Assembly (NCBI GenBank): GCA_004558805.1 | Contig: SFDE01000015.1 | Span: forward strand, 1-64,000 | DNA from: Faecalibacterium prausnitzii | Lineage (GTDB): Bacteria > Bacillota > Clostridia > Oscillospirales > Ruminococcaceae | DNA: 64,000 bases | Direction: 5' to 3' | Part shown: positions 44,914-54,135 of the stretch, piece after piece | Numbering within the stretch: the stretch's first letter is position 1 | How the letters are laid out: every line of letters starts with the position of its first letter | The notes under the pieces: model-generated | The model's database searches: none | What the model saw: only the letters and a program-made list of their open reading frames with translations | What the model was told of the DNA's origin: nothing | Translations under genes and position numbers: made by a program

Positions 44914-44942
44914 ATAATAACATCCGACCCCCTGCAATGCAA
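44914..44942 (-). promoter_or_regulatory. Promoter of the ACT-hom-thrB-lysC operon
   Basis: Minus strand TTGCAT, 17-bp spacer, TATTAT. It overlaps the terminator stem at 44921-44953. Confidence 0.65.
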
Positions 44943-44953
44943 GAGGTCGGATG
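44921..44953 (-). terminator. Terminator of the PBP gene overlapping the next promoter
   Basis: CATCCGACC / GGTCGGATG 9-bp stem; minus strand continues TTATTATAT. Confidence 0.7.
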
Positions 44954-45075
44954 CGATTTTGTCAGATTATCCAGTTTTGTCTTGTAAAGTGCGGTCACTC
45001 CTTGCGGGACTTGCTTGCCCGCAGAGAGGGAAAGTCGTTCTTTTCTGTCGTTTTGTTCGTGTCAAGGATACAGGA

Positions 45076-47595
45076 TCACTCGGTATCCAGATTACTTGTA
45101 TCCGCAGGAATGACAGGCTGCTCCGGAGCCGGAGCCGTCTGTTCAGTGCTCTGGGGGGCAACGCTGTGGGAGTAGTTGCAGGTGGCAGGCAGGTCGTCTG
45201 CACGGTAATAGCCCACGGCGGTGCTGGGGCAGGAACCACCGGCAAGCAGACCGCTCTGGGTGCAGTAGCGCCGCTCCACCACACCGGCGGAGGTGGGGAA
45301 TGCTTTGTAGGGCAGGTCCGCCTGCACCTGTTCCATCAGCGCCTTCCACGCCTGGACACAGGTGCGGGTCTTTGCCTGCTGCTTGGACAGGGTCTTGGTC
45401 ATATCGTAGGGTGCATCGTAGCCCCACCACACCGCAGTGACGTAGTAGGGGGTGCCGCCCACGAACCACAGGTCCTTTTCATCGCTGGCGGTACCGGTCT
45501 TACCAAAGGATTCCATGCCCTTGGAGTTGGGGTAGCGCCCGCCTGCGGTACCCACGCTGGAGTACAGCACATTTTTCAGCAGACGGTTCATGACATAGGC
45601 TGTATCCGGGGTCAGTGCCTGATAGCTGGTGGCATTGTTTTCCAGATAGATGTTGCCGTCACGGTCCAGCACCCGGGTATACAAATGGGGGGTGGTGTAC
45701 TCGCCGTCGTAGAAGATCTGGAATGCCGCTGCCAGTGCCATAGGGGTGACGCCATGGGTCTGGCTGCCCATGACCAGCTGTGCCAGACCCACATCGCTGG
45801 CGGGGTCCAGCGTATCCAGCTGCAGGGTGTTATAGACAAAGTTAAAGATGTTGTCCGCACCCACAAGGTCGCCTACCCGCACCGCAATGGTGTTCAGGGA
45901 CCGTGCCAGACCGTTCCACAGAGGCACATCGCTGCTGTCGCCGTAGCCGCCGCCGTAGTTCCGGGGCCAGCTGCGCCATGCGTTGGGGTACTTTTTGAGC
46001 TGGCTGTTGGACAGACCCATCAAGCCGTTGCGGCGGCAGTAGTCTTCGTCCCGGATCACCATGTCCTGTTTCTGGTACAGGGGGGAGTTGTTCAGCATGG
46101 TGGACCAGTTTACCAGACCATACTCCACACCCAGAGCATAAGCGCCGATGGGCTTGATGGTGGAGCCGGTCTGCCGGGTCACACCGTAGGCACGGTTCAA
46201 AGAAAGACTCTTGGTCTTTTCGCCCAGTCCGCCCACCAGTGCCACCACGTTGCCGTCGTAGTCCAGCGTGACCATTGCCGCCTGAGTCCGCACGTTGCGG
46301 TAGTAGTAGACGGTGCCGTCCTCTCCGGTACGGGTCTTGGGAGTGCCGTCGGCGTTCATCACCTGCACATCGTCGTCGGAGAGAGAGGTGACCTCCTCCT
46401 CATGCCAGCCTGCCGGGAAGTAAGCATCCCCGGTGTTCAGCATCAGGTTCTCCATGGCGGACTGCACCTTGGTGTTGACGGTCGCCTCGATGGTAAAGCC
46501 GCCGGTGTACAGCAGCTTCTGGGCGGCAGCCTCGTCGATGCCCTCTTTTTCCATGATGTCCTGCACCAGCTCGCTGAACAGGGCATCGGTGAAGTAAGAG
46601 GTAGTAGAGGTGGTCTTTTTGCCGCTGTTGTCCGCCAGCACCAGAGGCTGTGCCGCAGCGTTGCGGTACTCCTCCTCGCTGATGACCCCCTGCTGCCACA
46701 TGTTGTACATCAGGAAGTTGCGGCGGTTGATGAGGTTTTCGGGGTTGGTGTAGGGGTTGTAATTGGTGGGATTTTTGGTAATGGAAGCAATGCTGGCGCA
46801 CTCCCACAGGGTCAGCTGGCTGACATCCTTGTCGAAATACTCGTTTGCCGCCGTCTGCACACCCTGAATGGTGCCGGTAAAGCTGATGGTATTCAGGTAT
46901 GCTTCCAGAATGGTCTGCTTGGAGTAGCTGCGGCTCAGGCAGAGGGCGCGGTAGATCTCCCGTAGCTTCCGCAGTGCGCCCTCAACGCCGCTGGCGCTGT
47001 CGTCATCGGTGAGGTTCTTGATGAGCTGCTGCTCCAGGGTGGACGCACCCTGCTTGGAGCTGTAGATAGGCAGCACATACTCGTTGATCATGGCACCGAT
47101 GGTGCGCTTGAAGTTGACGCCCGGCTCGTTGTAAAAGTCCTTATCCTCGGTGCAGATAAAGGCATACTGGAGATATTCCGGGATCTGCTCCAGATCCGCC
47201 CACACCCGGTGGCTGCTGGAAGAGCGCAGGGTGGCATACTCCACCTGTGCCCCGGTGTCCGGGTCCGTTGCCACCACCACGCTGGACTGGCTCAGCTGGA
47301 TGTTGTCCAGATCCAGCAGGTCGCCATCGTTTGCGGTCGCCTGCACCACGTACACCACTGCCAGCACGCTCAGCAGGCTGCCAGCCATGATGCCCAGACA
47401 GAGCAGGGTGGCAATGGTGCGCCCGATGAACCGCAGGATGGGATGCCGGCTTTTTTCTCTGGGCTGCCTTTGGTTCCGGGGCTCCCCGGGCTCCCGGGGG
47501 GACTGCTCACGGCGGCTCTGGCTCACATTTACTCTACGTCCCGCCGCAGACCGGGAAGAACCACTTCCCTCGGCGCTGCGATGGATCTTTCTCAT
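45076..47595 (-). CDS. Class A penicillin-binding protein (bifunctional)
   Basis: 839 aa. A basic cytoplasmic tail (1-52), one membrane helix (about 56-85), then a GT51 glycosyltransferase domain with TEDKDFYNEPG (Glu150) at 149-159, GASTLEQQLIKNL at 183-195 and RKLREIYRAL at 209-218, and a transpeptidase domain with STIK (Ser478, Lys481), SLN (566-568) and KTGT (699-702). It polymerises and cross-links peptidoglycan. The usual His of EDxxFxxHxG is Glu here (FYNEPG), a visible variation. The C-terminal tail is Pro/Ser-rich and may be disordered. Preceded by a promoter at 47691-47719. Confidence 0.95.
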   Translation of the reverse strand: MRKIHRSAEGSGSSRSAAGRRVNVSQSRREQSPREPGEPRNQRQPREKSRHPILRFIGRTIATLLCLGIMAGSLLSVLAVVYVVQATANDGDLLDLDNIQLSQSSVVVATDPDTGAQVEYATLRSSSSHRVWADLEQIPEYLQYAFICTEDKDFYNEPGVNFKRTIGAMINEYVLPIYSSKQGASTLEQQLIKNLTDDDSASGVEGALRKLREIYRALCLSRSYSKQTILEAYLNTISFTGTIQGVQTAANEYFDKDVSQLTLWECASIASITKNPTNYNPYTNPENLINRRNFLMYNMWQQGVISEEEYRNAAAQPLVLADNSGKKTTSTTSYFTDALFSELVQDIMEKEGIDEAAAQKLLYTGGFTIEATVNTKVQSAMENLMLNTGDAYFPAGWHEEEVTSLSDDDVQVMNADGTPKTRTGEDGTVYYYRNVRTQAAMVTLDYDGNVVALVGGLGEKTKSLSLNRAYGVTRQTGSTIKPIGAYALGVEYGLVNWSTMLNNSPLYQKQDMVIRDEDYCRRNGLMGLSNSQLKKYPNAWRSWPRNYGGGYGDSSDVPLWNGLARSLNTIAVRVGDLVGADNIFNFVYNTLQLDTLDPASDVGLAQLVMGSQTHGVTPMALAAAFQIFYDGEYTTPHLYTRVLDRDGNIYLENNATSYQALTPDTAYVMNRLLKNVLYSSVGTAGGRYPNSKGMESFGKTGTASDEKDLWFVGGTPYYVTAVWWGYDAPYDMTKTLSKQQAKTRTCVQAWKALMEQVQADLPYKAFPTSAGVVERRYCTQSGLLAGGSCPSTAVGYYRADDLPATCNYSHSVAPQSTEQTAPAPEQPVIPADTSNLDTE

Positions 47596-47690
47596 CTCAT
47601 TGTTGGAGATAGGGATCGCCTCCTAACCCATAACGATCATACTCAGCGGGAGCAGCTGCCCCCCGCCGGGATCTCTCGATACGATACCAT

Positions 47691-47719
47691 ATTATAGCAC
47701 GGGCACACACAGCGGGCAA
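47691..47719 (-). promoter_or_regulatory. Predicted promoter of the PBP gene
   Basis: Minus strand TTGCCC, 17-bp spacer, TATAAT. The remainder of 47720-47893 shows no gene. Confidence 0.72.
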
Positions 47720-47893
47720 GAACCAATCTTCCGCCGCCTGTACCCTCAGGTACTGTCAGTATACCACATTCTGCCCTGCAAAGTACAGCATCCATCCGTA
47801 AAAAATGTTTATCCAAAGCTCAAACCGGCAATACTGCCGGACAGACGCCCCTGCCCTTGCCGGAACGGGGCGCATCGGAAAGGAGACCCCGCC

Positions 47894-48262
47894 ATGCGCA
47901 AACTGTGGACCTGCCTGTTTTACGGGCTCTGCGTTTTTACCGTCCTGTTCAGCCTGTACTGGATGGCACTGCCCCGCCTGCCCCTGCCCTCCTCCTCCGG
48001 GTCCGAGACCCCGGTGTCGGAGGCAGACCTTGCGGCGCAGGCGGTGCCGGACCTTGCCGCCCGGCATTACCTGCTGTGCGACAAAGGCGGACAGGTGGCG
48101 GTATACCTCTGCGATGAGGAGGGCAAGCCGGAGACCCTGCAGCAGCTCACCGGCATCTACGTGAACCTTCTGCCGGAAAGCGACGCCCTGCGCATCAAGC
48201 GGGGCGTCCCGGTCTATAGCCGGCGAGAGCTGGACCTGCTGCTGGAAGATCTGGGCGGGTAA
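47894..48262 (+). CDS. Membrane-anchored protein with BofC C-terminal-like domain
   Basis: 122 aa: one N-terminal helix or signal anchor (LWTCLFYGLCVFTVLFSLYW, residues 4-23), a short Pro/Ser linker, then an extracellular domain reading HYLLCDKGGQVAVYL, LTGIYVNLLPESDALRIKRG, VYSRRELDLLLEDLGG. This matches the pattern of the BofC C-terminal domain (checkpoint protein of sporulation in Bacillus) and of many short clostridial proteins of unknown role. AAAGGAG lies 9 nt before the ATG. It is alone between a PBP and a secreted protein. Whether it has any link to sporulation here is doubtful. Confidence 0.7.
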   Translation: MRKLWTCLFYGLCVFTVLFSLYWMALPRLPLPSSSGSETPVSEADLAAQAVPDLAARHYLLCDKGGQVAVYLCDEEGKPETLQQLTGIYVNLLPESDALRIKRGVPVYSRRELDLLLEDLGG

Positions 48263-48304
48263 CGCAAAAACAGAGCGTAAAATTTCTTCGAAATTGAAAA
48301 CGAA

Positions 48305-48342
48305 AAAGCTGAGCACCTGCTTTTTCACAGATGCTCAGCTTT
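48305..48342. terminator. Bidirectional terminator
   Basis: AAAGCTGAGCA / TGCTCAGCTTT 11-bp stem between convergent genes. Confidence 0.9.
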
Positions 48343-48468
48343 GCTGTTCTCATTTTTGCAGATTTGCCTTTGTGCTTTCGGCATTCTGCCCGATCTGCAC
48401 GGTGAATGCGGCTGTTTTCAACCGTTTGAGCGTGAGCTGTTTTGCAACAGCCCCCTTCTTTTTGTATT

Positions 48469-49506
48469 TTACCAGTTAAACAGGCTCTCAAACCAGTTTT
48501 TAGTCTTTTCTGCCGCACCGGATACACTGGATGCCGCCTGCTGTACTTCCTGGGTCAGCTTTTCTCCGGCGGTATCCTGCACCGACCAGTAGGTAGCGGT
48601 ACTTGCCGCCCCGCCGGAAACCGTAAAGTCGCTGGCAAAGCACAGGCTCTCGCCCTTGGAATCAGTGACCATCACCATATAGGTGTAGACTCCCTCCGGC
48701 AGCTCCCCAAACCGGATCTGGCTGTCCAGCTCTTTAAAGGACCAACTGGTGCCGTTGACCTGCATTTCTGCACTCTGGACAGTCTGGTCCGCCTGGTCCA
48801 TAATGGCGATCTGCACCCCCGTAAGGGTGGTACCGTTGGAGCTTGCTGCCGTGCCGGTAAGTCCCATACCGCTGCCGGTGCGGATGTTCACCGGGTAGCG
48901 CATCCCCTCCAGCCGCAGGTCATCGATCTGTGCCACCGCCGAATTGTGGTCCGAGGTAACGTACCAGTAGCAGGAGGCACGGGACAAAGACACACTGGAG
49001 CTGGTCAGCGGGATGCGCCCGGAGGAAATGTTCCCCGCCGGGTCCGAGCAATAGAAAACACCATCGGTGTAGTCGGTCAACAGCACAGCGTGGGGCTGAG
49101 TGCGGTCGTACAACACGATACCCTCCGGATGCTCTGCCAAAAGCTGGATCAGCACCCCGGTCTTTGCCACCGTGCCGGAAGGCAGGGTGGCATAGCCCAC
49201 CTGCATCTCCTTGTATGTAAAGCTGTGGGAAAGCCCGTTGGACCACGCCTTGGTCCGGACGCTGTTCTCGGTAACATCGGTCCAGTCGTTGAGACCATCC
49301 AGATACGCCCTGCGGCGCAGCATCATGGCTGCGGAGGCAAGGGTGCAGGTACCGCCCCGGCTCTGCTTGAAATAGAAGCCTGCGTCAATGCTCAGGTCCA
49401 CCGCAAACGCCGCCGGCAGACAGGTGAACAGCACCATCAGGGTGAGCAGAAAACTCAGCAGTCGTTTGCGGAAAAAGGTATGGGCGGTCTGCGCATCGGT
49501 GTTCAC
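48469..49506 (-). CDS. Secreted C39-like (papain-fold) protein
   Basis: 345 aa. The GTG start at 49506 follows AAGGAGG (11 nt) and gives a signal peptide cut near AFA-VD at residue 35; ATG codons further 5' lack a site. The first domain fits a C39-like cysteine peptidase: Cys54 in GGTCTLASAAMML, His139 in QPHAVLLTDY and an Asp after it. The middle (about 200-300) resembles an immunoglobulin-like wall domain (MVMVTDSKGES). The C terminus is amphipathic and Trp-rich (TKNWFESLFNW). It may process peptides outside the cell or be a non-peptidase relative. No ABC or bacteriocin gene is beside it. Confidence 0.72.
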   Translation of the reverse strand: MNTDAQTAHTFFRKRLLSFLLTLMVLFTCLPAAFAVDLSIDAGFYFKQSRGGTCTLASAAMMLRRRAYLDGLNDWTDVTENSVRTKAWSNGLSHSFTYKEMQVGYATLPSGTVAKTGVLIQLLAEHPEGIVLYDRTQPHAVLLTDYTDGVFYCSDPAGNISSGRIPLTSSSVSLSRASCYWYVTSDHNSAVAQIDDLRLEGMRYPVNIRTGSGMGLTGTAASSNGTTLTGVQIAIMDQADQTVQSAEMQVNGTSWSFKELDSQIRFGELPEGVYTYMVMVTDSKGESLCFASDFTVSGGAASTATYWSVQDTAGEKLTQEVQQAASSVSGAAEKTKNWFESLFNW

Positions 49507-49559
49507 GGTTTGGTGTGCCTCCTTACTGGAATATTTTTTCACGTCTTTACTTCGTAAAA

Positions 49560-49587
49560 AGTATACCAGCCTGTAACCAATTTGTAA
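49560..49587 (-). promoter_or_regulatory. Predicted promoter of the C39-like gene
   Basis: Minus strand TTACAA, 16-bp spacer, TATACT, about 50 nt before the GTG. Confidence 0.5.
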
Positions 49588-49825
49588 ACAAGCCAAGGCA
49601 ATTTTTCTCAATATCTACACGTTCTCCCCTATCGCCTTGGTAACCGTGCACAATTCCGGCAGCGATATTCTACACATCTCACAAAAAGGCGGCAGTTTCC
49701 TTTTCTATTTTGCGTTTTTTCTCCTGCACCGGGGCAGGTTTCGCCCCGTTTTTAGGGCAATTTTTTCACATTTCTTCCCTTCCGGCAGGGTACAGAGTCT
49801 CTCCACGAAGGTTCCGCCGAATAAC

Positions 49826-49860
49826 AAAAAATCCAGCGATCTCTCTTCAGAGATCACTGG
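49826..49860 (-). terminator. Intrinsic terminator of tRNA-Pro
   Basis: CCAGCGATCTCT / AGAGATCACTGG stem (one wobble); minus strand ends TTTTTTG. Confidence 0.87.
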
Positions 49861-49867
49861 ATCAGAA

Positions 49868-49945
49868 TGGTCCGAGTGGCGAGAATCGAACTCACGGCCT
49901 CTTGAACCCCATTCAAGCGCGCTACCAAAACTGCGCTACACCCGG
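49868..49945 (-). tRNA. tRNA-Pro (anticodon GGG)
   Basis: 78 nt with encoded CCA. Acceptor CCGGGTG pairs with CACTCGG (one G-T); anticodon stem CTTGA/TCAAG with loop ATGGGGT; T-loop TTCGATT. It lies 18 nt downstream of comF. Confidence 0.95.
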
Positions 49946-49963
49946 ATATCGACCGCCGCTTCC

Positions 49964-50698
49964 CTAGGGGTTTTCTTCCACCGTAGCCACTGCCACCGCA
50001 AAGACACTTTCTGCCCCGGCAGCAAGCAGCGCCTGGGTGCATGCCGCTGCAGTGGCACCTGTGGTGATCACATCGTCCACCAGCAGCACCCGCCTGCCTT
50101 CCACAAGGTCCGGGTCTGCAGCACGGAACGCTCCTGCCACGTTTGCCAGACGCTCTTCCAGCGGCAGCCCTGCCTGACGGCGTTTGGCGTGGACCCGGCA
50201 AAGCCCCTGAGGGTACAAAGGGATATCCAGTGCCCGTTCCAAAGGCAATGCCAGCAGAGCGGGCACGTTGTAGCCTCGCTTGTTGCCGGAGGCAGGCACC
50301 GGCACGATGCAGTCGTAGCCCAGTTTTGCGGTCTGCACCAGCTGAGGCTGAGGCTCTGTGCCCCGCATCCGGATCTCGCTGCCAAAGACAAGCTCTGCCA
50401 GCAGGACCCCCAGTTCCACCGCCGTCCAGGGGGCACCCTGATACTTGGCACGGAGGATGCCGCGGCGCACGCAGCCCTCGTACCGGAAGGGTGCCGCAGC
50501 ACCGATAAGCTCTCCCAGATAGTGCTGGGACGCATCCAGCCGGATGCCCGGTTTCCGGCGCAGGGCACCCACCTCTCCGGCGCAGTCCGGGCACCGGGGC
50601 ACGCTGCCCAGCACCCGGTTGCAGAAGGGGCAGCGCCGGGGGTAAAGCAATCCCCTTGCCTGCCGCAGCGCCCAGCGAGGGGTGCTGTAGTAGTGCAT
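49964..50698 (-). CDS. comFC: ComF-family phosphoribosyltransferase-like protein
   Basis: 244 aa. N-terminal zinc-binding cysteines CPFCNRV and CPDCAGE (residues 23-39), then a phosphoribosyltransferase fold with the PRPP loop VLLVDDVITTGATAAACTQ near residue 205 and the upstream PVPASGNKRGYN. In Bacillus the gene is part of the DNA-uptake comF operon; here no comFA helicase is adjacent, so a competence role is not supported by context. Its ATG shares one base with the stop of the SLH gene (TGATG), so it is translationally coupled to it. Confidence 0.88.
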   Translation of the reverse strand: MHYYSTPRWALRQARGLLYPRRCPFCNRVLGSVPRCPDCAGEVGALRRKPGIRLDASQHYLGELIGAAAPFRYEGCVRRGILRAKYQGAPWTAVELGVLLAELVFGSEIRMRGTEPQPQLVQTAKLGYDCIVPVPASGNKRGYNVPALLALPLERALDIPLYPQGLCRVHAKRRQAGLPLEERLANVAGAFRAADPDLVEGRRVLLVDDVITTGATAAACTQALLAAGAESVFAVAVATVEENP

Positions 50699-52854
50699 CA
50701 GTCTTTCTTGACCGCCACGATGACCCGGACCCGCTTGCCTGCAGCGCAGCCAAAGTTATCGTACCAGCCGGTGAGATAGTAGCCCTCGGAGTTCACCTCC
50801 GACAGCTTGGTGGCATAATACTGCCCCTTGTACCACAGGTAGACCTGTGCGTTATCCGCCACCTCGTAGCGGGTGGAGCCGGACAGCACCGAGGCAGCGC
50901 CTACCTTGTCGATCTTTACGGGCATCAGCTGCACCATCGCCTTTACGGAGCCGTTTACCTCCTGCCGCACCGCAAGACCGCCTGCGATCACCGGGTACTT
51001 GATGGAGGTGGAGTAGCTGGTGGGAGAGCCGTTGACGTAACAGATGTAGGTGGCGCCGCCGCCCACAAAGTTCAGGATGGTACGGAAAGGCTCACCGGTG
51101 ATCTGTGCCACCTGCCGGAAGCCCAGACTCAGCAGGGAGCCGGTGCTGCTGGTGAGCTTGTTCCACACGGTGGTAAGGATATCGCCGTTGATGACGCCCC
51201 ACAGGATCTCGCTGGTGGTGGGGACCAGAATGCTGCGCAGCTCGCTGGCAGCGGTGGTGCTGGTGGTATCTCCGGAGGAAGAGTCCCCGGAACCGGAGGA
51301 ATCCCCGGAGCCGGAGGACCCACCGGAGGAGGACCCACCGGAAGAGGACCCACCGGAAGAGGTAGACTTGTTGGGCAGGTTTGCTGCCAGATTCTTGATA
51401 TCGTCCAGTACTCCGTAGCTCCACAGATCGCCGGTGACGTCATTGAGGATCAGCCGGTCGATCTCCCCTGCCTCATTCTGGGTATAGTAGCGGACATTCA
51501 GCGCTGTCAGCTTTGTCCCCGATAGGCGGCTGGGACGAACCGTCCCAGCCACACCCTCCGATGTTGTATCCAGTATCTGTACATCGTCTGCCAGCGCATA
51601 GTCTCCCAGCCGGGTGCCATCCTCGCTGAAGGTGCCGCTGACGCTTTTGACCGTGATCGCATGGACGTTTTCCCCTTCCGGGGTCACGTCGATCTCCACC
51701 AGCCAGCCGGCGGGATAGTTCAGGCTTTTGTCCACGTTCACCGTGCGGGTGATGCCATCGGTGCACAGCACCGACACCTTTTGCAGCACATCCGCCCCGT
51801 TGTCCTCAACGAGAGACCTGGATGAGGACTGCACCACCCCGTAGAACACGCTGTCTGCCTCTTCGCCGGTGACGATATCCGCCACTTCATTGTCCATGCC
51901 CAGCAGCAGGGTGACTACCTCGCCTACGCCGCCGCCGTTGAGAGAGGAGACCTTGGAGGCAACGGCAGAGCTGCCCAGCTGGTAGCTGCTGCCTGCCACG
52001 GTCACCGCCGTGGGAGCGCTGGCACTGGGGGAAACTGCGGTGATGCGTCCTGCAGCACGGCGGGTGTAGATCCATACGGTCTGCAGGCTCTCGCTGTAAT
52101 AGTACACATCGTATTTGTTCAGTTCCCCGGAAGAGGAGACTTTATCGTTGCGGTAGACATTGACCGGGGCAAAGGGCAGCTGGGTGCCCTCCTGTGCCAC
52201 AAAGGGTCCCTTCAGGCTGCTGAGGAGGACAGTGGAGGTATCCACCTGCCCGTTTGCCACCGTAAAGCCCAGTGTGGAGCCGTAGGCACCGCCGCCGGCG
52301 GTGTTGGCAGTGAGGGCGTTGTACAGCAGCAGAGCGCAGTCCTCGTAAGTCATGGTCTCGCCCTGTTTCCGGGTCAGCTGGTTCCGCAGACCGATCTCCT
52401 GTGCCTTATTCAGCTGTGCCGCCGGGAAAGCGCCGGTAAGCTCGGTCATCTTATAACCCAGCATCTTCAGCACCGCCGTGGCTGCTTCTTCCAGAGTGAC
52501 AGGGTTATTCGGCTGGAAGGAGCCGTTGGTGTAGCCGTTCATCCAGCCATTCTGCACCGCAATGCGGATGTAGGGTGCATAGGGCGAGGTGGAGGGCACA
52601 TCGGTAAACAGGGTGCCCACAGTGCCCTGTGCCAGAGCACTTTCCCGGTAGGCAGAAAAGCCCACCAGCATCCGGGCAAAGGCGCCCCGGGTGACCACTG
52701 CTTCCAGACTGCCTGTCTGCCCGGGGTCCATTGCCCCCAGAGTGATGGCCGTCTGGACTGCCGTGTTATTGATGCCGGCTGCCGATGCCGGCACTGCCAG
52801 CATGGACACCACCATGGTCACGGCAAGGAAAAATGCGAGAAGACGTTTTTTCAT
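50698..52854 (-). CDS. Secreted SLH-domain surface protein
   Basis: 718 aa with a signal peptide (MKKRLLAFFLAVTMVVSM, cut after AXA near residue 25). Residues about 40-190 hold S-layer-homology repeats (RGAFARMLVGFSAYRES, FTDVPSTSPYAPYIRIAVQNGWMNGY in parts, NGSFQPNNPVTLEEAATAVLKMLGY in part), which bind secondary wall polymer. A Ser/Gly/Asp linker of tandem repeats (about 485-525) splits the long C-terminal beta-rich region. Function is probably cell-wall attachment plus an unknown exposed domain. AGGAGG precedes the ATG. It lies 72 nt after the MacB-type permease. Confidence 0.85.
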   Translation of the reverse strand: MKKRLLAFFLAVTMVVSMLAVPASAAGINNTAVQTAITLGAMDPGQTGSLEAVVTRGAFARMLVGFSAYRESALAQGTVGTLFTDVPSTSPYAPYIRIAVQNGWMNGYTNGSFQPNNPVTLEEAATAVLKMLGYKMTELTGAFPAAQLNKAQEIGLRNQLTRKQGETMTYEDCALLLYNALTANTAGGGAYGSTLGFTVANGQVDTSTVLLSSLKGPFVAQEGTQLPFAPVNVYRNDKVSSSGELNKYDVYYYSESLQTVWIYTRRAAGRITAVSPSASAPTAVTVAGSSYQLGSSAVASKVSSLNGGGVGEVVTLLLGMDNEVADIVTGEEADSVFYGVVQSSSRSLVEDNGADVLQKVSVLCTDGITRTVNVDKSLNYPAGWLVEIDVTPEGENVHAITVKSVSGTFSEDGTRLGDYALADDVQILDTTSEGVAGTVRPSRLSGTKLTALNVRYYTQNEAGEIDRLILNDVTGDLWSYGVLDDIKNLAANLPNKSTSSGGSSSGGSSSGGSSGSGDSSGSGDSSSGDTTSTTAASELRSILVPTTSEILWGVINGDILTTVWNKLTSSTGSLLSLGFRQVAQITGEPFRTILNFVGGGATYICYVNGSPTSYSTSIKYPVIAGGLAVRQEVNGSVKAMVQLMPVKIDKVGAASVLSGSTRYEVADNAQVYLWYKGQYYATKLSEVNSEGYYLTGWYDNFGCAAGKRVRVIVAVKKD

Positions 52855-52926
52855 ACAGAACAGAACCTCCTTGATCCCTGATTCCCCAAGGGGAAGCGAT
52901 GCCGCCGTGGCACCGAGAGGGTTATT

Positions 52927-54135
52927 TTAATCGTACCGCAGAGCCTCGATGGGGTTCAGCCGCGCCGCCCGTCTTGCGGGCAGATAGCCAAACAGCACGC
53001 CGATGCCTGCCGAAATACCAAATGCCACCACGATGGAGTTCAGTGAGGGGCTTACGGTAATATTGGTGCCCTCGGTAAACATGGGCAGCACCCGGTTTGC
53101 CGCCATGCTGACAGCATAGCCCAGAGCAATGCCCAGTGCGCCGCCCAGCGCCGAGGTAGTGGCAGCTTCCACCACGAACTGCGCCAGAATGGTGCGTTCC
53201 TTTGCACCCAGCGCCTTGCGGATACCGATCTCCCGGGTCCGCTCGGTCACCGACACCAGCATAATGTTCATGATGCCGATGCCGCCCACCAGCAGGGAAA
53301 TACTGGCAATACCGGTGAGGATCACGATGACCATGTTGATCATCTTGTTCATCTCTTCCAGCCACTCGCTGGCGCTGTAGATGTAATAGCCGTTCTCGGA
53401 CCGCAGCAGCTGCTGCAGCTGGCTTTCCAGCAGGCTTTTTGCCTCGTTGGCACGGCTCTCGTCCCGCATCACCACGTTGAAGCTGCCGGGAGAGCTGAGT
53501 CTGGACAGCCGCATGGCGGTGGTGTAGGGCAGGTAGACGCAGTCGTCATCGGAACCCTGCTGCATCTCGGTGTTGCTGACCTTGGGAGCAAGAACTCCCA
53601 CGATCCGGAACTTGTCGGTGCCGATCTTTAAGGTCTGCCCCAGCCCGTTGCCGCCAAAGGCGACCCGGTTCAGGTAGTCACCGATGATGCAGACCTGCTT
53701 GTTGTCCTCAATGTCCATGTACTGCAGCCCGCGCCCCTGCGCCAGCTGATAGTTTTTTATCGTCTCGGTGTAGTTTTCGTCCACGCCGTAGATGGTGCTC
53801 CAGCGGAAAGTGGCAGTGCCGATCTTCAGGGTACCCATGCTGCTGAAATCGATCTGGGGGGACACGGTGGCGTAGAGATCCGGGTTTTGGTCCACGATCT
53901 CGTACATATCCTCTTCCGAGACATTGCGGTTGCCTTCCCCCCATACCTGCACCGACAGGGTGTTGGTGCCCAGAGCAGAAAAGCTGTCCCGCATGCTTTT
54001 GGTCATGCCGTTGCCCAGACCCACAATGACGATGACTGCCATAACGCCGATGATGATACCCAGCATGGTCAGAAAGGTGCGCAGCTTATTGCTCCACACA
54101 TTCTGGATCGCCTGCCGGAAGGTTTCAAAGATCAT
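52927..54135 (-). CDS. MacB-type ABC transporter permease
   Basis: 402-aa membrane protein with the FtsX/MacB plan: a helix near residue 17-43 (RTFLTMLGIIIGVMAVIVIV), a large extracellular domain (about 50-270), then three helices at the C terminus (MNKMINMVIVILTGIASISLLVGGIGIMNIM in parts; ALGGALGIALGYAVS; VVAFGISAGIGVLFGYLPARRAARLNPIEALRY in parts). ERTREIGIRKALGAK is the conserved coupling loop. It overlaps the ATPase gene by 4 nt. With the adaptor it should export peptides, lipids or drugs. Confidence 0.92.
   Translation of the reverse strand: MIFETFRQAIQNVWSNKLRTFLTMLGIIIGVMAVIVIVGLGNGMTKSMRDSFSALGTNTLSVQVWGEGNRNVSEEDMYEIVDQNPDLYATVSPQIDFSSMGTLKIGTATFRWSTIYGVDENYTETIKNYQLAQGRGLQYMDIEDNKQVCIIGDYLNRVAFGGNGLGQTLKIGTDKFRIVGVLAPKVSNTEMQQGSDDDCVYLPYTTAMRLSRLSSPGSFNVVMRDESRANEAKSLLESQLQQLLRSENGYYIYSASEWLEEMNKMINMVIVILTGIASISLLVGGIGIMNIMLVSVTERTREIGIRKALGAKERTILAQFVVEAATTSALGGALGIALGYAVSMAANRVLPMFTEGTNITVSPSLNSIVVAFGISAGIGVLFGYLPARRAARLNPIEALRYD

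Noticed and set aside
51230-51380. CRISPR-like array of short repeats
   Set aside because: The repeats are in frame inside the SLH gene and encode a Ser/Gly linker.
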